Shown: in pieces, positions 61,022 through 64,000 of the stretch
Layout of the letters: each line of letters opens with the position of its first letter
Position numbering within the stretch: position 1 is the first letter of the stretch
Assembly (NCBI GenBank): GCA_030386875.1
Contig: CM059579.1
Coordinates: 16,898,484-16,962,483, forward strand
DNA length: 64,000 nucleotides
Direction: 5' to 3'
From: Morinoia aosen
Lineage: Eukaryota > Arthropoda > Malacostraca > Amphipoda > Talitridae
Notes under the pieces: generated by a model
Database searches by the model: none
The model's input: the letters and a program-made list of their open reading frames with translations, nothing else
What the model was told of the DNA's origin: nothing
Made by a program: the position numbers and the translations under genes

Positions 61022-61259
61022 TTGGGGGATGACAGAGACCAAGGTTTTTCCAGCTTCTCCTAGCCTCGCAATCCGCGCTGCCGAAGGCCGCGCTCACCTA
61101 AGTTATGAAGTGCTGTTTGAATTCTTGTCCATAGCCATGTCTTTCTAGGCACACTCAACCAACATCGTGCCTCTTCGAATCCCGGAGGTGACAAATTTTT
61201 TTCTCAGTTGAGAATGATCATTTTCATGTTTTTCTTACTCATGTAGACTTTTGTGAGGC

Positions 61260-61450
61260 AATATTATAAGTAGAGCTGTGCAATTGCATAACTTGCATAT
61301 ATGCACTCAAAGAGATATGCAGAATGTTTTATGCAATGCAAGAAATTATCTTGTGCATATGCAAAATCACATATGCGATTACGCATATACACTATAACAG
61401 GTGTAATATGCAAAGTGCTTTATGCATATGCACAATATCATTGAATATAT
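61260..61450. repeat. Cluster of TGCATA/TATGCA motifs
   Basis: About a dozen copies of 'tgcatat', 'atatgca' or 'atgcaa' occur within 190 bases, many as self-complementary 'tgcatatgca'. Spacing is irregular, so this is a degenerate simple repeat, or possibly a cluster of binding sites. Confidence 0.6.
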
Positions 61451-61882
61451 CCTGTAAGACGAGTGGTGCAATTTGATTGTCCTGTTTTTAAGGGAACACT
61501 GCAAATTTGTTCATTAATCCAGAAAGTTTGTACAATTATGGGACCTCTCGCATACATACTCAGTTGCAAGCAACATCACACGTTACACCCGGTGCACTGT
61601 CGTCAATACCTGATCCCCAGGTTACCTTCTTGACCTGTTCTTCAGTTGTTGAATATGGTTCATCAATAAAATACAATAAAGGTTTTCGAACTGAAAGAAT
61701 TTTATAGCTTGATAGTTTTGTACATCTAGTGATAGTTTTCTTGTTCTCTTCTACACATAGGCCTACCTATACTTACAAAAGTGTTCAAGTGAAAATACAA
61801 CTGTGAACTTTGTATATAAATACCTCTGTTGTGCTCTGCCTGTTCATTAAAAAATGAGAAAGAACTTACCAAACCAACTTTC

Positions 61883-61952
61883 GGTGCTCGCATGACCAAG
61901 TTCCCTTACGTCAAGTCAAGGTGTCACGGGTTCAAATCCCATCGCTGCGCAT
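61883..61952 (+). mobile_element. tRNA-like sequence, probably a decayed SINE head
   Basis: A B-box match (GGTTCAAATCC, 61929-61939) lies about 35 bases after an A-box-like 'tgaccaagttcc'. The stems are not complementary enough for a working tRNA. It lies about 120 bases before exon 7. A second B-box-like 'cttcgaatcccgg' near 61175 may be another remnant. Confidence 0.4.
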
Positions 61953-62072
61953 GACTTTTTGCATGACTATCCATCGTTATCACATACGTTTTACTTTGGA
62001 ATCCAGTGAATATTTTCATGTTTCTAATATTTTGATGTTTCAGTGAATATTTTCTTGTTTCTTCATTATCAG

Positions 62073-62220
62073 CAAATGCATGATATTTTAAATATTGAAG
62101 ACTATCCTAGAGAATCACTACTTTACGGTTCAATATTTGAAATATCGCACAAGTTCCAACTAACTGAAGTCCTTCATTCAGGAGTCGCAGATTGCTTGCA
62201 TATAAATGAGAGTACAGCAC
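62073..62220 (+). CDS. Coding exon 7 of the unrecognised plus-strand gene
   Basis: A strong acceptor (ttcttgtttcttcattatcag) opens a phase-0 frame reading QMHDILNIEDYPRESLLYGS, IFEISHKFQLTEVLHSGVAD and CLHINESTA. Phase 0 fits exon 6. The donor is uncertain: GCAC|gtaggc after 62220, or GAGA|gtacag after 62211. Both leave one base, so the phase to exon 8 is the same. Just past it lies a solo copy of the 182-bp repeat, so the intron must begin by about 62225. The peptide has alternating charged and hydrophobic residues typical of helical repeats. No domain is recognised with confidence. Confidence 0.6.
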
Positions 62221-62227
62221 GTAGGCA

Positions 62228-62312
62228 CGGAAGTCGGCCCAATAAGTTTCATTTTCCGCTGAGTCGAATTTCTAAACTATCGCACCTTCGAACTTCAAAT
62301 AGCACTGGTCAT
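62228..62312. repeat. Solo diverged copy of the 182-bp repeat
   Basis: 'gtcggcccaataagtttcat', then 'gagtcgaatttctaaactatcg' (split here for length) and 'caccttcgaacttcaaat' parallel the array's 'tcggccgat...cctcattttattcc' and 'ataatttctaaactattgc'. It is over 1 kb from the array and abuts exon 7. Confidence 0.7.
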
Positions 62313-62904
62313 TGACGACGAAATTAAAATTTCTTCCTTCCTTCAACATCCGAGACGAGTTGATCGCGTGTCCGTTTTCATATCTGCCGCTCGTTTTCCG
62401 AAGCTCGTCGTTGTAAATGTTTAAAATCCAGTTTTCTTCTCGTGTTGTGAGTAGGCTTTATTTCTAACCCCACTATATAGGCAAGCTAGCAGAAATCAGC
62501 TGGCCGTAATAGTGAGGCTAAAATTTGGGCCGCTCTCAGCCTTTATTAAAAAAAAAGTAGATTCATTCCATGCTTAAAAATGGAAAGTTGCAGTTGTCTA
62601 CGGTTCCTCAGATCCTGCTACGTAAACATGTTTGTATACGAATTACGCCTCATTTATTAGGTGCCAGTATTTTATGAAATCATACAATCTTTCTAAAACA
62701 ATTATTTCACAAAACGCTACTACAATACTTAGAAACAAGGTTAGCCAAAAATGAGCTATACTAAACGTCGCACATCAAGAAACAAGCACACACTTAAAAG
62801 CCTGCACAATGAATTTCATAGCTTGCTCATCTTATAGATGGCATTAAAATTTGTTTCCAGAAACGTATGCTGACATTGCATACGTATCATTCTTTTCTTT
62901 GCAG

Positions 62905-63023
62905 TCATGTCAAACACAAAAATGACCAAAAATCATATAGAAAAACACAAGCCAAGAAACTTTGATAAAACTCGCAGTCGCCCGTCCTGCTATATCGAAG
63001 TGACGGTTTTCTTCCTCATATAG
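62905..63023 (+). CDS. Possible exon 8 (terminal?) of the plus-strand gene
   Basis: An excellent acceptor (catacgtatcattcttttctttgcag, end at 62904) opens a frame entering with two bases, as exon 7 requires. It reads MSNTKMTKNHIEKHKPRNFD and KTRSRPSCYIEVTVFFLI to TAG at 63021. The exon is Lys/Arg-rich. It may be the last exon, or continue by a weak donor GAA|gtgacg after 62999. The ATG-containing start could also mark an unrelated short ORF. Confidence 0.36.
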
Positions 63024-63346
63024 TCGACAGAAATAATTTTGTTATAAATTTTAATGACTTAGTGAACGTGAAAATGAGTTCATTGCTAATCTTCGAACAG
63101 GATTTTCATGGAAATCAAGCTACAGTTTCAGAACAACAACTTCATCCTCGCAGGATTCGCATTAACAAAGAACAGACAGACATGGGTACGTGGGAGCAAA
63201 TACAGGCACCGTAATAAATTTATATCACAAAACAAAAAACAAAAAACAAACAAAACCGTTTATTTCCAAGTTGTCACATGAGATACATATGCCAACATAT
63301 TGGCTTTTAAAAGTTCCTTAATATAAGACGTCCTAAAACAAAAGAT

Positions 63347-63785
63347 CCATACGAGGAGTATTAATTGACAAACCATCCGAGGTGTAAAAATAGATAAGCC
63401 AAACGAGGCATAATAATCGACAAACTATATGAGGTGTGCTAATAGATAAACTATCAGAGGTGTACAAATAGATAGACCATACGAGGCATATTAATAGACA
63501 TAATATACGAGGCGTACTATAATAGACAAACCACACGTGGTGTGCTAATAGTCTAACAAAGTTCCATACGAGGAATACTAATTGACAAACCATACGAGGT
63601 GTACAAATAGATAAGCCGTTCGAGGCATAATAATAGACATACTATACGAGATGTAATATTAGACAATACTATCATAGGTGTACAGATAGATAGACCATAC
63701 GAGGCATATTAATAGAAAAAATATACGAGGCGTACTAATAGACAAACCATACGGGTCGTGCTAATAGTTTAACTCTATCAAGGGT
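63347..63785. repeat. Higher-order array of 26-bp monomers (217-bp period)
   Basis: Monomers of about 26 bp have the form 'gacaaaccatacgaggtgta' plus 'ctaata' and run without a break. Specific variants recur in the same order: 'gataagcc', then 'gacaaact/gacatact', then 'actatcagagg/actatcatagg', then 'gatagaccatacgaggcata', then 'atatacgaggcgtact'. The marker 'ccatacgagga' begins at 63347 and again at 63564, giving a 217-bp higher-order period of about eight monomers and two copies. The third start, near 63780, is degenerate. The minus-strand frame at 63333-63593 is a by-product. Confidence 0.9.
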
Positions 63786-64000
63786 AGTTGAATGAGAAAT
63801 GAGAAATATTATCTCTTGGATATTTTATATTCCAAGAGATTCCGGTACAGCGCTTCTTGCCTTTTTCCCACTTCGATAATTTCAACTAAGAACTTGGCAG
63901 TTTCGAAGAATTCTTTAGTATTTTTCGAATTATTTATAAGATCATCGAAGTAGGAAAAATACAAAAAAAAACGCTACACCGTACTAGATTGAAACAACAC

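Noticed and set aside
61120..61200. B-box-like 'cttcgaatcccgg' suggesting a tRNA or SINE
   Set aside because: No A-box at the right distance and no cloverleaf. At most a decayed remnant.

Overview
The window is visibly A+T-rich eukaryotic DNA with sparse coding signal. There are no operons, ribosome binding sites, CRISPR arrays, rRNA genes or intact transposase genes. The organism is probably an arthropod, likely an insect. The reasons are short exons with GT/AG borders, a tRNA-derived SINE, two hAT-type MITEs with perfect 8-bp target duplications, and a foldback element that encodes in both arms the N-terminal helix-turn-helix (DUF4817 type) found on many arthropod Tc1/mariner-like proteins. 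Species and gene names cannot be settled by reading alone.

The main coding signal is a plus-strand gene, about 39.3 to 63.0 kb. I assembled it from splice sites and open frames: exons 39384-39466, 40008-40104, (41409-41457, weak), 47357-47447, 48841-48934, 53288-53380, 62073-62220 and 62905-63023. Splice phases agree at every junction (2/2, 0/0, 1/1, 2/2, 0/0, 0/0, 1/1). The 5' end lies in a CpG-containing block (39.18-39.54 kb). On the minus strand the same block ends in a strong donor, so it may be a bidirectional promoter. I do not recognise the protein. Weaker coding candidates are plus-strand exons at 6.0-8.2 kb, a minus-strand exon at 26.35-26.60 kb and a minus-strand ORF at 30.68-30.87 kb.

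Most of the rest is repeats. At least 15 unrelated tandem arrays have units from 9 to 182 bp. They include a 182-bp satellite-like array (60.2-61.0 kb) with a solo relative next to an exon, a higher-order array of 26-bp monomers (63.35-63.78 kb), a ~64-bp array (57.8-58.8 kb), and a purine-rich array in strict 9-bp register (56.3-56.9 kb). Dispersed repeats include direct copies at 11.1 and 12.5 kb, a rearranged pair at 47 and 55 kb, and a small inverted-repeat element at 38.5 kb. Many open frames in the window are by-products of these arrays and were rejected.

No new biological system is evident. The items most worth a second look are the unrecognised phase-coherent gene, the foldback element with a mirrored helix-turn-helix ORF, and the higher-order minisatellites inside its introns.
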